Source of the DNA: Allobosea sp. UNC402CLCol
GTDB lineage: Bacteria; Pseudomonadota; Alphaproteobacteria; Rhizobiales; Beijerinckiaceae
DNA length: 64,000 nucleotides
Assembly: GCF_000745475.1 (NCBI RefSeq)
Contig: NZ_JQJJ01000017.1
Coordinates: 79,038-143,037 of the forward strand
Direction: 5' to 3'
Under the pieces are notes generated by a model. That model was not told the origin of the DNA. It worked only from the letters and a program-made list of their open reading frames with translations, and did not search any database. Below are positions 15,855-25,196 of the stretch, piece after piece. The translations under genes and the position numbers were made by a program. The first letter of the stretch is position 1. Each line of letters opens with the position of its first letter.

Positions 15855-16820
15855 ATGATGAAGCTCAAGGGCATTTTGATCGCGTCTGCGATTGCGGGCG
15901 CCATGTCGGCCAATGCGCAGGCCAGGGACCTGACCGTCGGCTTCTCGCAGATCGGCTCGGAATCGGGCTGGCGCGCAGCTGAAACCACGGTTTCCAAATC
16001 GGAGGCCAAGCGGCGCAACGTCACCCTCAAGATCGCCGACGCCCAGCAGAAGCAGGAGAACCAGATCAAGGCGATCCGGTCCTTCATCGCCCAGGGCGTC
16101 GATGCCGTGTTCCTCGCCCCGGTGGTGTCGACAGGCTGGGACAGCGTGCTGAAGGAGGCCAAGGAGGCCAAGATTCCGGTTGTTCTGCTTGATCGCGACA
16201 TCGATCCCGCCGGCAAGGACCTCTATCTCACCGCCGTCACCTCCGACAGCGTGCATGAGGGCAAGGTCGCCGGCGATTGGCTGGTGAAGACCGTCGGATC
16301 CAAGCCCTGCAACGTCGTCGAACTCCAGGGCACGGTCGGCGCCAGCGTCGCGACGAACCGCAAGAAGGGCTTCGAGAACGGCATCGCCGGTCAGGCCAAC
16401 ATCAAGCTCGTCCGCAGTCAGACCGGTGACTTCACCCGTGCCAAGGGCAAGGAGGTGATGGAGAGCTTCATCAAGGCTGAAGGCGGCGGCAAGTCGATCT
16501 GCGCCGTCTACGCGCACAATGACGACATGATGGTCGGTGCCATTCAGGCGATGAAGGAAGCCGGCCTGAAGCCCGGCAAGGACATCCTGACCGTCTCGAT
16601 CGACGCCGTGCCGGACATCTTCAAGGCGATGGCGGCGGGCGAGGCCAACGCCACGGTCGAGCTGACGCCGAACATGGCCGGGCCCGCCCTCGACGCGCTC
16701 GTCGCCTACAAGGCCAAGGGCACTGTGCCGCCGAAATGGATCCAGACGGAATCGAAGCTTTACACGGCTTCCGACAATCCCAAGGCGATCTACGACAGCA
16801 AGAAGGGTCTCGGCTACTGA
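15855..16820 (+). CDS. ytfQ: galactofuranose-type sugar ABC binding protein YtfQ
   Basis: 321-residue periplasmic protein; signal 1-23 (ending ANAQA). It closely follows E. coli YtfQ throughout: LTVGFSQIGSESGWRAAET, QQKQENQIKAIRSFIAQGVD, CNVVELQGTVGASVA, SQTGDFTRAKGKEVMESF and VYAHNDDMM. The E. coli protein binds galactofuranose; in related bacteria close homologues also bind arabinofuranose-type sugars. ATG at 15858 has better spacing to GGAGGA than 15855. First gene of ytfQRT-yjfF and the sugar oxidation genes. Confidence 0.93.
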   Translation: MMKLKGILIASAIAGAMSANAQARDLTVGFSQIGSESGWRAAETTVSKSEAKRRNVTLKIADAQQKQENQIKAIRSFIAQGVDAVFLAPVVSTGWDSVLKEAKEAKIPVVLLDRDIDPAGKDLYLTAVTSDSVHEGKVAGDWLVKTVGSKPCNVVELQGTVGASVATNRKKGFENGIAGQANIKLVRSQTGDFTRAKGKEVMESFIKAEGGGKSICAVYAHNDDMMVGAIQAMKEAGLKPGKDILTVSIDAVPDIFKAMAAGEANATVELTPNMAGPALDALVAYKAKGTVPPKWIQTESKLYTASDNPKAIYDSKKGLGY

Positions 16821-16834
16821 GCCGAAGTAGCGGC

Positions 16835-16857
16835 GCGCCGGTCTCGAGCCGGCGCGT
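16835..16857 (+). terminator. intercistronic hairpin ytfQ-ytfR
   Basis: Arms CGCGCCGG and CCGGCGCG with a 7-base loop, 15 bases after the ytfQ stop. Probably an attenuator or mRNA stabiliser that keeps binding protein levels above those of the membrane parts. No T tract. Confidence 0.5.
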
Positions 16858-16947
16858 CGTCATCCCCTTCTGCCTCGGCGCTTGCGGCTTTCAGCGTGGC
16901 ATGCACCGGCGGAAAGCGGCCGTCCTCCCGTTGCGCAAAGCCGTTTC

Positions 16948-18465
16948 ATGGACCAGCCTCAAGCATCTCCTCTCCTGACCGCCACCGGCTTCTGCAAGTC
17001 CTTCGCCGGCTTTGTCGCGCTCGACCATGTCGATTTCACCCTGCATGCGGGCGAGATTCATGCCTTGCTGGGCGAGAACGGGGCAGGCAAATCCACGCTG
17101 ATCAAGACGATGACCGGCGTCGTGCAGCGCGATGCGGGCAGCCTGACGCTGAACGGCGAGGAGATCGCGCCCCATTCGGCGAAGGAGGCCGCGAAGGCGG
17201 GCATCGCCACCGTCTATCAGGAGGTCAATCTCGCGCCCAACCTCTCGGTTGCCCAGAACCTCTTCCTGGGGCGCCAGCCGACCCGTCTCGGCTTCGTCCG
17301 CGAAGGTGAGATGCGGCGGCGCGCGCGGGCGCTGGTGGCCGAGTTCGGCCTCGATGTCGACGTGTCGCTCCCGCTCGAGCGCTATTCGGTCGCGGTCCAG
17401 CATATCGTCGCGATCGCGCGGGCGGTAGACCTCTCGGCGCGCGTGCTGATCCTCGACGAGCCGACCGCGAGTCTCGACGCCCATGAGGTCGAGGTGCTGT
17501 TCGCCGTCATGCGCCAGCTCCGGGCGCGCGGCATCGGCATCGTCTTCGTCACCCATTTCCTCGACCAGGTCTATGCGGTCTGCGACCGGATCACGGTGTT
17601 GCGCAATGGCCGGCTGGCTGGAACGGCTGCCGTCGCCGACATGCCGCGCATGGACCTCGTCACCATGATGCTCGGACACGAGCTCAGCGAGGCAACTCAT
17701 GTTCGCCCGCCCCATCGCGAAGGCGGGGAGACCCTTGCGATCTTCTCCGGCTTCGGCAAGGCCGGCTATGTCGAGCCGTTCGACCTCACCTTGCAGAAGG
17801 GCCGCGTCGTCGGGCTGGCTGGCCTGCTCGGCTCCGGCCGCACCGAGACGGCCCGCCTCGTCTTCGGTGCCGAGCGCGCCGATCATGGCTCGGCGACCGT
17901 CGCCGGCCGCGAGGCCAAGCTCGCGAGCCCGGGCGAGGCGCTGCGGCTGGGCTTCGGTTACTGCCCGGAGGAGCGCAAGACCGAGGGCATCGTCGCCGAA
18001 CTGAGCGTGCGCGAGAACATCGTCCTGGCGCTGCAGGCCCGGCGCGGCGTGCTGAAGCCGCTGTCGCGCCGCGAGCAGGATGCGATCGCGCGCCGCTTCA
18101 TCGAATTGCTCGACATCCGCCCGCCCGACCCTGAACGTCCGATCGGCCTGTTGTCGGGCGGCAACCAGCAGAAGGCCCTGCTCGCCCGCTGGCTCGCGAC
18201 GGAGCCACGCCTGCTGATCCTCGACGAGCCGACGCGCGGCATCGATGTCGGCGCCCATGCCGAGATCATCCAGCTCATCCGCAAGCTCTGTGCCGAGGGC
18301 ATGGCGCTATTGATCGTCTCCTCGGAACTCGAGGAGATCGTGACCTATGCCGATGAGGTGATCGTGCTGCGTGACCGGGCCCATGTCGCGCGCCTGACGG
18401 GCGACGCGCTCAGCGTCTCCGGCATCCTGGGCGCGATCGCCGCCGACGCATCGCAGGCAGCCTGA
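16948..18465 (+). CDS. ytfR: sugar ABC transporter ATP-binding protein YtfR
   Basis: 505 residues with two nucleotide-binding domains. First: Walker A GENGAGKST (42-50), a degenerate signature RYSVAVQH and Walker B VLILDEPTASLD. Second: degenerate P-loop LLGSGRTET, signature LLSGGNQQK and Walker B LLILDEPTRGID. This asymmetry is normal for carbohydrate-uptake-2 ATPases, and the phrases match E. coli YtfR. ATG at 16948 is used; 22 upstream in-frame codons do not look like protein. Coupled to ytfT by TGATG. Confidence 0.93.
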   Translation: MDQPQASPLLTATGFCKSFAGFVALDHVDFTLHAGEIHALLGENGAGKSTLIKTMTGVVQRDAGSLTLNGEEIAPHSAKEAAKAGIATVYQEVNLAPNLSVAQNLFLGRQPTRLGFVREGEMRRRARALVAEFGLDVDVSLPLERYSVAVQHIVAIARAVDLSARVLILDEPTASLDAHEVEVLFAVMRQLRARGIGIVFVTHFLDQVYAVCDRITVLRNGRLAGTAAVADMPRMDLVTMMLGHELSEATHVRPPHREGGETLAIFSGFGKAGYVEPFDLTLQKGRVVGLAGLLGSGRTETARLVFGAERADHGSATVAGREAKLASPGEALRLGFGYCPEERKTEGIVAELSVRENIVLALQARRGVLKPLSRREQDAIARRFIELLDIRPPDPERPIGLLSGGNQQKALLARWLATEPRLLILDEPTRGIDVGAHAEIIQLIRKLCAEGMALLIVSSELEEIVTYADEVIVLRDRAHVARLTGDALSVSGILGAIAADASQAA

Positions 18466-19457
18466 TGAGCGCCATGCCCTTTCGCTTGCCCCGTATCGGC
18501 ACGTCGCAGGTCGCGGCGCTGCTGGCCATCCTTGCCATGAACTGGCTGGTCTCGCCGCAATTCTTCGAGATCCGCCTGCAGGATGGCCGGCTGTTCGGGA
18601 GCCTGATCGACGTGCTGAATCGCGGCGCGCCGGTGGCGCTCCTGTCGCTCGGCATGGTCCTGGTCGTCGCCATGCGCGGCATCGATCTCTCGGTCGGGGC
18701 CGTGATGGCCATCGCGGGGGCCATCGCAGCCAGCCTCGCGGACAGCCATTCGCTGCCTGTGGTGCTGGCCGCGGCCCTGGGAGCCGGCCTTCTGTGCGGG
18801 CTGTGGAACGGCATCCTCGTGGCGGTGTTCGGCATCCAGCCCATCGTCGCGACGCTGATCCTGATGGTGGCGGGGCGCGGCATCGCCCAGTTGATCACCG
18901 AGGGGCGCATCGTCACCTTCACCTCGCCGTCGCTCGCCTGGTTCGGCGGCGGCTCGGTGCTGGGCCTGCCGCCGCCCGTGGTCCTGACTCTGGCGATGCT
19001 GGTGCTGACGCTCGTCATCGTGCGCGGCACCGCGCTCGGGCTGCTGATCGAAGCAACCGGCGCGAATGCCAAGGCGAGCGCTCTGGCGGGCGTCGGCACG
19101 CGATTGATCACCATCGCGACCTATGTCTGGTGCGGCCTCTGCGCCGCGCTGGCCGGCGTCGTCGCCGCGGCCGACATCCTCGGCGCCGACGCCAACAATG
19201 CCGGGCTCTGGCTCGAGCTCGACGCCATCCTCGCGGTCGTGATCGGTGGCACCTCGCTGCTTGGCGGCCGCTTCAGCCTGGTGCTGGCGGTGGTCGGCGC
19301 GTTGATCATCCAGGCGATGAACACCGGCATCCTGCTGTCGGGCTTCCCGCCGGAGACGAACCTGATCGTCAAGGCGATGGTTGTGCTTGCCGTGCTGCTG
19401 GCGCAGTCGCCGCGGCTGTCGGGCCTGGCCACGTTTCTGCGCGGGAAAAGCCGATGA
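18465..19457 (+). CDS. ytfT: sugar ABC transporter permease YtfT
   Basis: 330-residue permease of the RbsC/AraH type with about nine to ten hydrophobic segments and the conserved MRGIDLSVGAVMAIAGAIAA loop near residue 70. GTSLLGGRFSLVLAVVGALI lies near the end. Start overlaps the ytfR stop by one base; its own stop overlaps the yjfF start (ATGA). Forms the membrane channel with YjfF. Confidence 0.93.
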   Translation: MSAMPFRLPRIGTSQVAALLAILAMNWLVSPQFFEIRLQDGRLFGSLIDVLNRGAPVALLSLGMVLVVAMRGIDLSVGAVMAIAGAIAASLADSHSLPVVLAAALGAGLLCGLWNGILVAVFGIQPIVATLILMVAGRGIAQLITEGRIVTFTSPSLAWFGGGSVLGLPPPVVLTLAMLVLTLVIVRGTALGLLIEATGANAKASALAGVGTRLITIATYVWCGLCAALAGVVAAADILGADANNAGLWLELDAILAVVIGGTSLLGGRFSLVLAVVGALIIQAMNTGILLSGFPPETNLIVKAMVVLAVLLAQSPRLSGLATFLRGKSR

Positions 19458-20431
19458 TCCGCTTCATGCCGCTCGCCGCCACCACGGTCGTCTTCCTCCT
19501 CGGCTTCCTCGCCTGCGCGATCGCCTTTCCGAATTTCGCCTCGCTCCGGGTGGTGATGGACCTCCTGACCGACAATGCCTTTCTCGGCATCGTCGCGGTC
19601 GGCATGACCTTCGTGATCATCTCGGGCGGGATCGATCTTTCGGTCGGCGCGGTGATCGGCTTCACGACCGTGTTCCTGGCCCTGGCGATCGAGCGTGCCG
19701 GCATCCCGCCTGTGGCGGCCTTCGCGCTGATCCTCGTCATCTGCGCGCTGTATGGCGCCCTGATGGGGGCTGCGATCCAGTATTTCGAGCTGCCGGCTTT
19801 CATCGTGACCCTGGCGGGCATGTTCCTGGCACGCGGCGCGAGCTTCCTGCTCTCGACCGAGTCGATCCCGATCAACGCGCCGCTCTATGCCGATCTCGCG
19901 GACAACGCCTTGCGCCTGGGTGGGGGAGCGCGCCTCACCGTTCCGGCGATGATCATGCTGGCGGTGGTGCTCGGGGGCGCGGCGCTGCTGCATTTCACGC
20001 GCTTCGGCGCCAATGTCTACGCGCTGGGCGGCAGCCGCGGCTCGGCGGCGCTGATGGGCATCGATGTCGGCCGCACCACGGTCGCGATCTACACGCTCTC
20101 CAGCGTTCTCGCCGGTGTCGCCGGCATCGTCTTCTCGCTCTACACCTCGAGTGGCTATTCGCTCTCGGCGGTCGGGGTCGAGCTCGACGCGATCGCGGCG
20201 GCGGTGATTGGCGGCACGCTCCTGTCGGGCGGCTACGGTTTCGTCTTCGGCACCTTCGTCGGAGTGCTGATCCAGGGCCTGATCCAGACCTACATCACCT
20301 TCGACGGCACGCTTTCGAGCTGGTGGGCGAAGATCGCGACCGGCCTCCTGCTGTTCGCCTTCATCGCGTTCCAGCAGGCGACGCTCCATGTGGCGCGGCG
20401 CCGGCGCCCTGCCGGAGTCACCTCGCCATGA
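19454..20431 (+). CDS. yjfF: sugar ABC transporter permease YjfF
   Basis: 325 residues, second permease of the furanose importer, with ISGGIDLSVGAVIGFTTVFL and AVIGGTLLSGGYGFVFGTFVG as in YjfF/RbsC. The ATG at 19454 overlaps the ytfT stop; the open frame upstream of it is only the antisense-like shadow of ytfT. The stop overlaps the GntR start as ATGA, tying regulator expression to the operon. Confidence 0.92.
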   Translation: MIRFMPLAATTVVFLLGFLACAIAFPNFASLRVVMDLLTDNAFLGIVAVGMTFVIISGGIDLSVGAVIGFTTVFLALAIERAGIPPVAAFALILVICALYGALMGAAIQYFELPAFIVTLAGMFLARGASFLLSTESIPINAPLYADLADNALRLGGGARLTVPAMIMLAVVLGGAALLHFTRFGANVYALGGSRGSAALMGIDVGRTTVAIYTLSSVLAGVAGIVFSLYTSSGYSLSAVGVELDAIAAAVIGGTLLSGGYGFVFGTFVGVLIQGLIQTYITFDGTLSSWWAKIATGLLLFAFIAFQQATLHVARRRRPAGVTSP

Positions 20432-21150
20432 ACCCGCTCCTCGTCATTCCCGCCAGGCGCGGGCATTCCAACCATGCCGAGGTGGCGCGCACCATCGGCA
20501 TCGACATCATCGCCGGGCGCTACCCGGAAGGGACCAAGATCCCCGGCGATGCCGAGCTGATCCTGCGCTTCCGCGTTTCGCGCCCGGTCCTGCGTGAGAG
20601 CGTCAAGACGCTGGTTGCCAAGGGGCTGCTCAGCACCAAGGCCAGGATCGGCACGGTGGTGCGCGAGCGCGCCGCCTGGAACATGTTCGACGCCGATGTG
20701 CTGGCCTGGCATCTCGACGGCGGCATCGACAAGCGCTTCCTGCGCGACCTCGCCGATATCCGTCTGGCGGTGGAGCCGCGCGCCGCCGCGCTCGCCGCCG
20801 AGCGTCGGACCGAGGCCGACCTCGCGCTGATGGCCGCTGCCATCGACAGGATGCGGATCGAATCGGCACGGGAGGCGCCCGGCTTCGCCGAGGCGGATCT
20901 GAGCCTGCACCTGCTCGTCGCCAATGCCTCCGGCAATCCGTTCATGCGCTCCATCGGCGCGGTCGTCGAGGCGGCCTTGCGGGCGTCCTTCCTTTTGAGC
21001 GCGCCGGTCGACGAGAGCGAGTACGAGATTTCCGTAGCGGCACATGGGCGCATCGTCGAGGCGATCGCCGCCCGCGACGCCGATGCGGCCGCCGCGGCGA
21101 TGACCGGCGTGATCTTCGACGGATTGCGCCGTCACGGCGCAGCCGAATGA
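20428..21150 (+). CDS. GntR family regulator, FadR/FCD subgroup
   Basis: 240 residues. Winged helix about 15-80 (EVARTIGIDIIAGRYPEGTK, FRVSRPVLRESVKTLVAKGL) and FCD domain with DLSLHLLVANASGNPFM and a later H in SVAAHGRIVEAI as metal ligands. Regulators of this group sense sugar acids or 2-keto-3-deoxy acids, which fits the operon products. Likely operator at 15758-15780. Start ATG at 20428 is fixed by the overlap with yjfF. Confidence 0.92.
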   Translation: MNPLLVIPARRGHSNHAEVARTIGIDIIAGRYPEGTKIPGDAELILRFRVSRPVLRESVKTLVAKGLLSTKARIGTVVRERAAWNMFDADVLAWHLDGGIDKRFLRDLADIRLAVEPRAAALAAERRTEADLALMAAAIDRMRIESAREAPGFAEADLSLHLLVANASGNPFMRSIGAVVEAALRASFLLSAPVDESEYEISVAAHGRIVEAIAARDADAAAAAMTGVIFDGLRRHGAAE

Positions 21151-21218
21151 ATACGCAGACAGCACGACCCGCACGCCCCGGCTTTGCCGGTCCGCGCGAC
21201 AACCCATGAAGGTGACAG

Positions 21219-22151
21219 ATGCCGAAGCTTTCCGCCGCGCAGACCTACAAAGGCGTCTTTCCGGTCGCTCCCACCGTGTTCGACGCTGAAGGGCGGCTTG
21301 ATCTCGAAGGCCAGAAGCGCGCCGTCGACTTCATGATCGATGCCGGCTCGCACGGGTTGTGCATCCTCGCCAATTTCTCGGAGCAGTTCGTGCTCACCGA
21401 TGAGGAGCGCGAGCGGGTGATGGTCACCGTTCTCGAGCATGTCGCCGGCCGCGTCCCGGTGATCGTCACCACCACGCATTTTTCCAGCTTCGTCTGCGCC
21501 GAGCGCTCGCGCCGCGCGCAGGATCTGGGCGCGGCGATGGTCATGGTCATGCCGCCCTATCATGGCGCGACCTTCCGCGTGCCCGAAGCCTCGATCTACG
21601 ATTTCTACCGCCACGTCTCCGATGCGATTTCGATCCCGATCATGGTGCAGGATGCCCCGGTGGCCGGAACGCCGCTATCGGTTCCTTTCCTCGCCCGCAT
21701 GGCCAAGGAGATCGAAAACCTCGCCTATTTCAAGGTCGAGGTGCCCCAGGCCGCCGCCAAACTGCGCGCGCTGATCGAGGCGGGCGGCGCCGCGATCGAG
21801 GGGCCGTGGGACGGCGAGGAGGCGATCACGCTGATGGCCGATCTCGACGCCGGCGCGACCGGAGCGATGACGGGCGGAGGCTATCCCGACGGCATCCGCC
21901 AGATCACCGACCCCTATTTCGCAGGCCGCCGCGACGAGGCGATCGACGCCTATCAGCGCTGGCTGCCGCTGATCAACTACGAGAACCGCCAATGCGGGCT
22001 CGCCGCCTGCAAGGCGCTGATGAAGGAGGGCGGCGTCATCGCGCACGAGACGCTGCGCGCGCCGCTGCCGGCGATGCATCCCGCCACCCGCGCCGGGCTG
22101 ATCGAGATCGCCCGGCGGCTCGATCCGGTCGTGCTGCGTTGGGGGCGCTGA
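21219..22151 (+). CDS. L-2-keto-3-deoxyarabonate dehydratase-like DHDPS/NAL family enzyme
   Basis: 310-residue TIM-barrel enzyme of the dihydrodipicolinate synthase family. The Schiff-base lysine is K172 in AYFKVEVP. The usual YNxP motif is replaced by QDAP (144-147), and GLCILANFSEQF, PPYHGATFRVPEA and GPWDGEEAITL recall the Azospirillum L-2-keto-3-deoxyarabonate dehydratase, which converts that acid to alpha-ketoglutarate semialdehyde. Identity is from memory of that family. Follows the GntR gene by 68 bp and precedes a sugar dehydrogenase gene by 2 bp. Confidence 0.8.
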   Translation: MPKLSAAQTYKGVFPVAPTVFDAEGRLDLEGQKRAVDFMIDAGSHGLCILANFSEQFVLTDEERERVMVTVLEHVAGRVPVIVTTTHFSSFVCAERSRRAQDLGAAMVMVMPPYHGATFRVPEASIYDFYRHVSDAISIPIMVQDAPVAGTPLSVPFLARMAKEIENLAYFKVEVPQAAAKLRALIEAGGAAIEGPWDGEEAITLMADLDAGATGAMTGGGYPDGIRQITDPYFAGRRDEAIDAYQRWLPLINYENRQCGLAACKALMKEGGVIAHETLRAPLPAMHPATRAGLIEIARRLDPVVLRWGR

Positions 22152-22153
22152 GC

Positions 22154-23080
22154 GTGCGCCCGATCCGCCTCGCCATCGTGGGCCTCGGCAAGATCGCCCG
22201 CGACCAGCATCTGCCGGCGATCGCGGCGACGCCGGGCATCGCGCTCGCCGCCATCGCCAGCCGGAATGCCACGCTCGACGGCGTCGCCCATTTCGACACG
22301 CTGGAAGCGCTCCTGGCCGAGGCTCCCGAGATCGAGGCGGTGGCGCTGTGCACGCCACCGCAGGGCCGCCGCGCCCAGGCGGCGCTGGCGCTCGCAGCCG
22401 GCAAACATGTGTTGCTGGAAAAGCCGCCCGGCGCGACGGTGAGCGAGATCGCGCCGCTGGTCGACGCCGCCAGGGAGGCCGGGCTGACCCTGTTCGCCAC
22501 CTGGCATTCGCGCTTTGCGCCGGCCGTCGAGCCCGCCCGCGATTTTCTGGCCGTCCATGAGCCGCATGCCGTCGAGATCGCCTGGAAGGAGGATGTCCGC
22601 GTCTGGCATCCCGGCCAGGACTGGATCTTCGAGCCCGGCGGGCTCGGCGTCTTCGACCCCGGCATCAACGCCTTGTCGATCCTGACGCGCATCCTGCCGC
22701 GCCCGCTGTTCCTCACGGGAGCGACGCTCGCCTTCCCGGAGAACCGCGCGGCCCCGATCGCGGCTGAGCTGGATTTCACGGATGCGGCCGGCCTGCCCAT
22801 CCACGCCGTCTTCGACTTCCTCCAGACCGGCCCGCAGAGCTGGGACATCGCGATCGACAGCGCGGGCGGCCGGCTGCTGCTCTCCTCGGGCGGTGCGCGG
22901 CTGACGCGTGACGGCGCGGTGCTGGTCGATGAGAAGGAAGCCGAATATGCCGGCATCTACCGGCATTTCGTCGATTTGATCGGGCGCGGCGCCTGCGACG
23001 TCGATCTTGCCCCGCTCGGCCATGTCGCAGACGCCTTCATGCTGGGGCGCCGGACCAAGGCGGCACCGTTCTCATGGTGA
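22154..23080 (+). CDS. Gfo/Idh/MocA family aldose 1-dehydrogenase
   Basis: 308 residues. Rossmann motif AIVGLGKIARDQHLPAI at the N-terminus, EKPPGATVSEI near residue 90 and the substrate domain with WKEDVRVWHPGQDWIFEPGG. This resembles L-arabinose/D-galactose 1-dehydrogenases, which oxidise the pyranose to the lactone with NAD(P). GTG start at 22154 is right behind the dehydratase stop. The 3' end overlaps the mutarotase gene by 7 bases. Confidence 0.85.
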   Translation: MRPIRLAIVGLGKIARDQHLPAIAATPGIALAAIASRNATLDGVAHFDTLEALLAEAPEIEAVALCTPPQGRRAQAALALAAGKHVLLEKPPGATVSEIAPLVDAAREAGLTLFATWHSRFAPAVEPARDFLAVHEPHAVEIAWKEDVRVWHPGQDWIFEPGGLGVFDPGINALSILTRILPRPLFLTGATLAFPENRAAPIAAELDFTDAAGLPIHAVFDFLQTGPQSWDIAIDSAGGRLLLSSGGARLTRDGAVLVDEKEAEYAGIYRHFVDLIGRGACDVDLAPLGHVADAFMLGRRTKAAPFSW

Positions 23081-24171
23081 AACCGACGCCCGCCATCACG
23101 CGAGACGGCTTCGGCACGCTTGCCGACGGGCGCGCGGTCGAACGCGTGAGGCTGCGTGGTGCCGGCGGTTTCGAGGCCCGGATCATCACCTATGGCGCGG
23201 CGCTGCAGGCGCTCCTCGTGCCCGACGCGAAGGGCGCGCTCGCCGACATCGTGCTCGGCCATGACGATGCCGCCGGCTATGAAGCGCGGCGGGATTTCTA
23301 CGGTGCCACGATCGGGCGCTTCGCCAACCGCATCGCGGGGGCCGCCTTCACGCTCGACGGTGAGTGTATCGCGCTGCCGGCCAATGACGGCGCGAACACG
23401 CTTCATGGCGGTCCGGGCGGCTTCGACCGGGTGCTGTGGTCGGTCGAAGCGATCGAGGAGAGCGACACTCCGGCCGTCACGCTTCGTCATGTGAGCCCCG
23501 ATGGGGAGAACGGTTTTCCCGGCTCGCTCGACGTGCGTGTGAGCTTTCGCCTGTCGGCCCCCGGTGAGCTGACGATCAGCTATGAAGCCGTGACCGACCA
23601 TCCAACCGTGGTCAGCCTGACCAATCACAGCTTCTTCAATCTCGATGGCGTCGCTGCGGGCGGGGACATCCTCGACCATGTCCTGACCCTGGCCGCCGAC
23701 AGCTTCCTGCCGACGAACGCCGAGGCGATCCCGCTGCCGGGGCCACCGCGTCCGGTCGCGGGAACGCCCTTCGACTTCAGATCGGGCGCGGCGGTCGGCG
23801 CGCGCATCCGCGAGGACGACGCCCAGTTGCGCGCCGGGCGCGGCTACGACCATAATTTCTGCCTCGGCATATCGGCGCAGCCGCGCCTCGCCGCCCGTGT
23901 CGAGGCAACGTCTTCGGGGCGGGTCATGGAACTGCTGACGAACCAGCCGGGGTTGCAGTTCTATTCGGGCAACTTCCTCGATGGCGCCGCGCCGGGAAAA
24001 TACGGGCGCCTGCACCGCCAGTCCGATGCGTTCTGCCTGGAGCCGCAGGCCTGGCCGGACGCGCCCAATCGCCGCGACTTTCCCTCGGCGCGGCTCGATC
24101 CGGGCGAGACCTATCGCCACGTCTCGATCTATCGTTTCTCCACCACCCGCGACGGAGGCATGCGCGCATGA
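23074..24171 (+). CDS. aldose 1-epimerase (galactose mutarotase family)
   Basis: 365 residues, beta-sandwich enzyme interconverting anomers of free aldoses. Motifs: TIGRFANRIAGAAFTLDG, NTLHGGPGGFDRVLW with the substrate His, VVSLTNHSFFNLDG with the catalytic His region, and GLQFYSGNFLDG with a downstream Glu in FCLEPQAWPDAPN. No signal peptide, so it supplies the correct anomer to the cytoplasmic dehydrogenase. Overlaps both neighbours. Confidence 0.92.
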   Translation: MVKPTPAITRDGFGTLADGRAVERVRLRGAGGFEARIITYGAALQALLVPDAKGALADIVLGHDDAAGYEARRDFYGATIGRFANRIAGAAFTLDGECIALPANDGANTLHGGPGGFDRVLWSVEAIEESDTPAVTLRHVSPDGENGFPGSLDVRVSFRLSAPGELTISYEAVTDHPTVVSLTNHSFFNLDGVAAGGDILDHVLTLAADSFLPTNAEAIPLPGPPRPVAGTPFDFRSGAAVGARIREDDAQLRAGRGYDHNFCLGISAQPRLAARVEATSSGRVMELLTNQPGLQFYSGNFLDGAAPGKYGRLHRQSDAFCLEPQAWPDAPNRRDFPSARLDPGETYRHVSIYRFSTTRDGGMRA

Positions 24172-25091
24172 CCATGCTTCACACACCGCCTTCGCAGATG
24201 ACCGCGCCGGAGACGGTTTCGGTCTCGGTGCTCTGCATGGAGCGCTGCCATCTTGGCGAAGGCCCGAGCTACGATGCCGGGAGCGACACGGCCTGGTGGT
24301 TCGACATCCTCGAGCGCCGTCTGTTCGAGGCGCATCTGGAAACCGGTCGCATCACGATCCACGATCTGCCGGTCATGGCCAGCGCGCTGGCGCGGATCGA
24401 TGCCGGGCGCCAGATGCTCGCGGCCGAGGACGGGCTCTATCTGCGCGAGATCGCGAGCGGAAAGCTGAGCCGGGTCGCCGAGCTCGTCGGCAAGGACGGC
24501 CCCATCCGTTCCAATGATGCGCGCGTCCATCACAGCGGCGCCTTCTGGGTCAGCACGATGGGCCGCGGTGCGCAAGCGGGCGCCGGTGCGATCCATGCGT
24601 TCCGTGACGGGAAGCTGTCGCTGCTCTTCAGCGGCCTGACCATTCCCAACGCCATCTGCTTCTCGCCGGATGGCGGCACCGGCTATTTCGCCGACACCCG
24701 CGAGAACACGCTCTATCGTGTCGCGCTCGACCCTGCGACCGGCCTCCCGGTCGAGGCGCCCGCGATCCTGCACAAGCGGGAGGCCGCCGGCGGCCTCGAC
24801 GGCGCCGTCACCGACGCGCAGGGCCTGATCTGGTGCGCGATCTGGGGCGGTGGCTGCGTCGACGTCTATTCGCCGCGCGGGGACCGGTTGCGCAGCATCG
24901 CGATGCCGGCGCGCCAGCCGAGCTGCCCGGTTTTCGTCGGGCCGCGCTTCGACCGCCTGCTGGTCACCTCGGCCCATGAGAACATGAATGCGGATGCCCG
25001 CGCCGCCGACCCCGACCACGGGCGGACCTTTCTGGCCGAGGTCGGGGCCATCGGACGTGCGGAGCCGAGTTTGCGCTGGGGAGGATCCTGA
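24168..25091 (+). CDS. SMP-30/gluconolactonase family sugar lactonase
   Basis: 307-residue six-bladed propeller of the SMP-30 family. Metal ligand E at LGEGPSYD (start of blade one), SNDARVHHSGAFWVSTMGRG and CFSPDGGTGYFADT are characteristic. Expected to hydrolyse the aldonolactone made by the upstream dehydrogenase (L-arabino- or D-galactonolactone). ATG 24168 overlaps the mutarotase stop; a second ATG at 24174 is possible. Confidence 0.9.
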   Translation: MTMLHTPPSQMTAPETVSVSVLCMERCHLGEGPSYDAGSDTAWWFDILERRLFEAHLETGRITIHDLPVMASALARIDAGRQMLAAEDGLYLREIASGKLSRVAELVGKDGPIRSNDARVHHSGAFWVSTMGRGAQAGAGAIHAFRDGKLSLLFSGLTIPNAICFSPDGGTGYFADTRENTLYRVALDPATGLPVEAPAILHKREAAGGLDGAVTDAQGLIWCAIWGGGCVDVYSPRGDRLRSIAMPARQPSCPVFVGPRFDRLLVTSAHENMNADARAADPDHGRTFLAEVGAIGRAEPSLRWGGS

Positions 25092-25196
25092 CCGCGTCAG
25101 ACGCAGCCAGCCCGCCCCGAACGATCAGCGGCCGACCCGCCGCCAAGAAACCGGTCCGCGAATGCGGCCGACCCTTTCACAACCCGGGAGTCCAGT

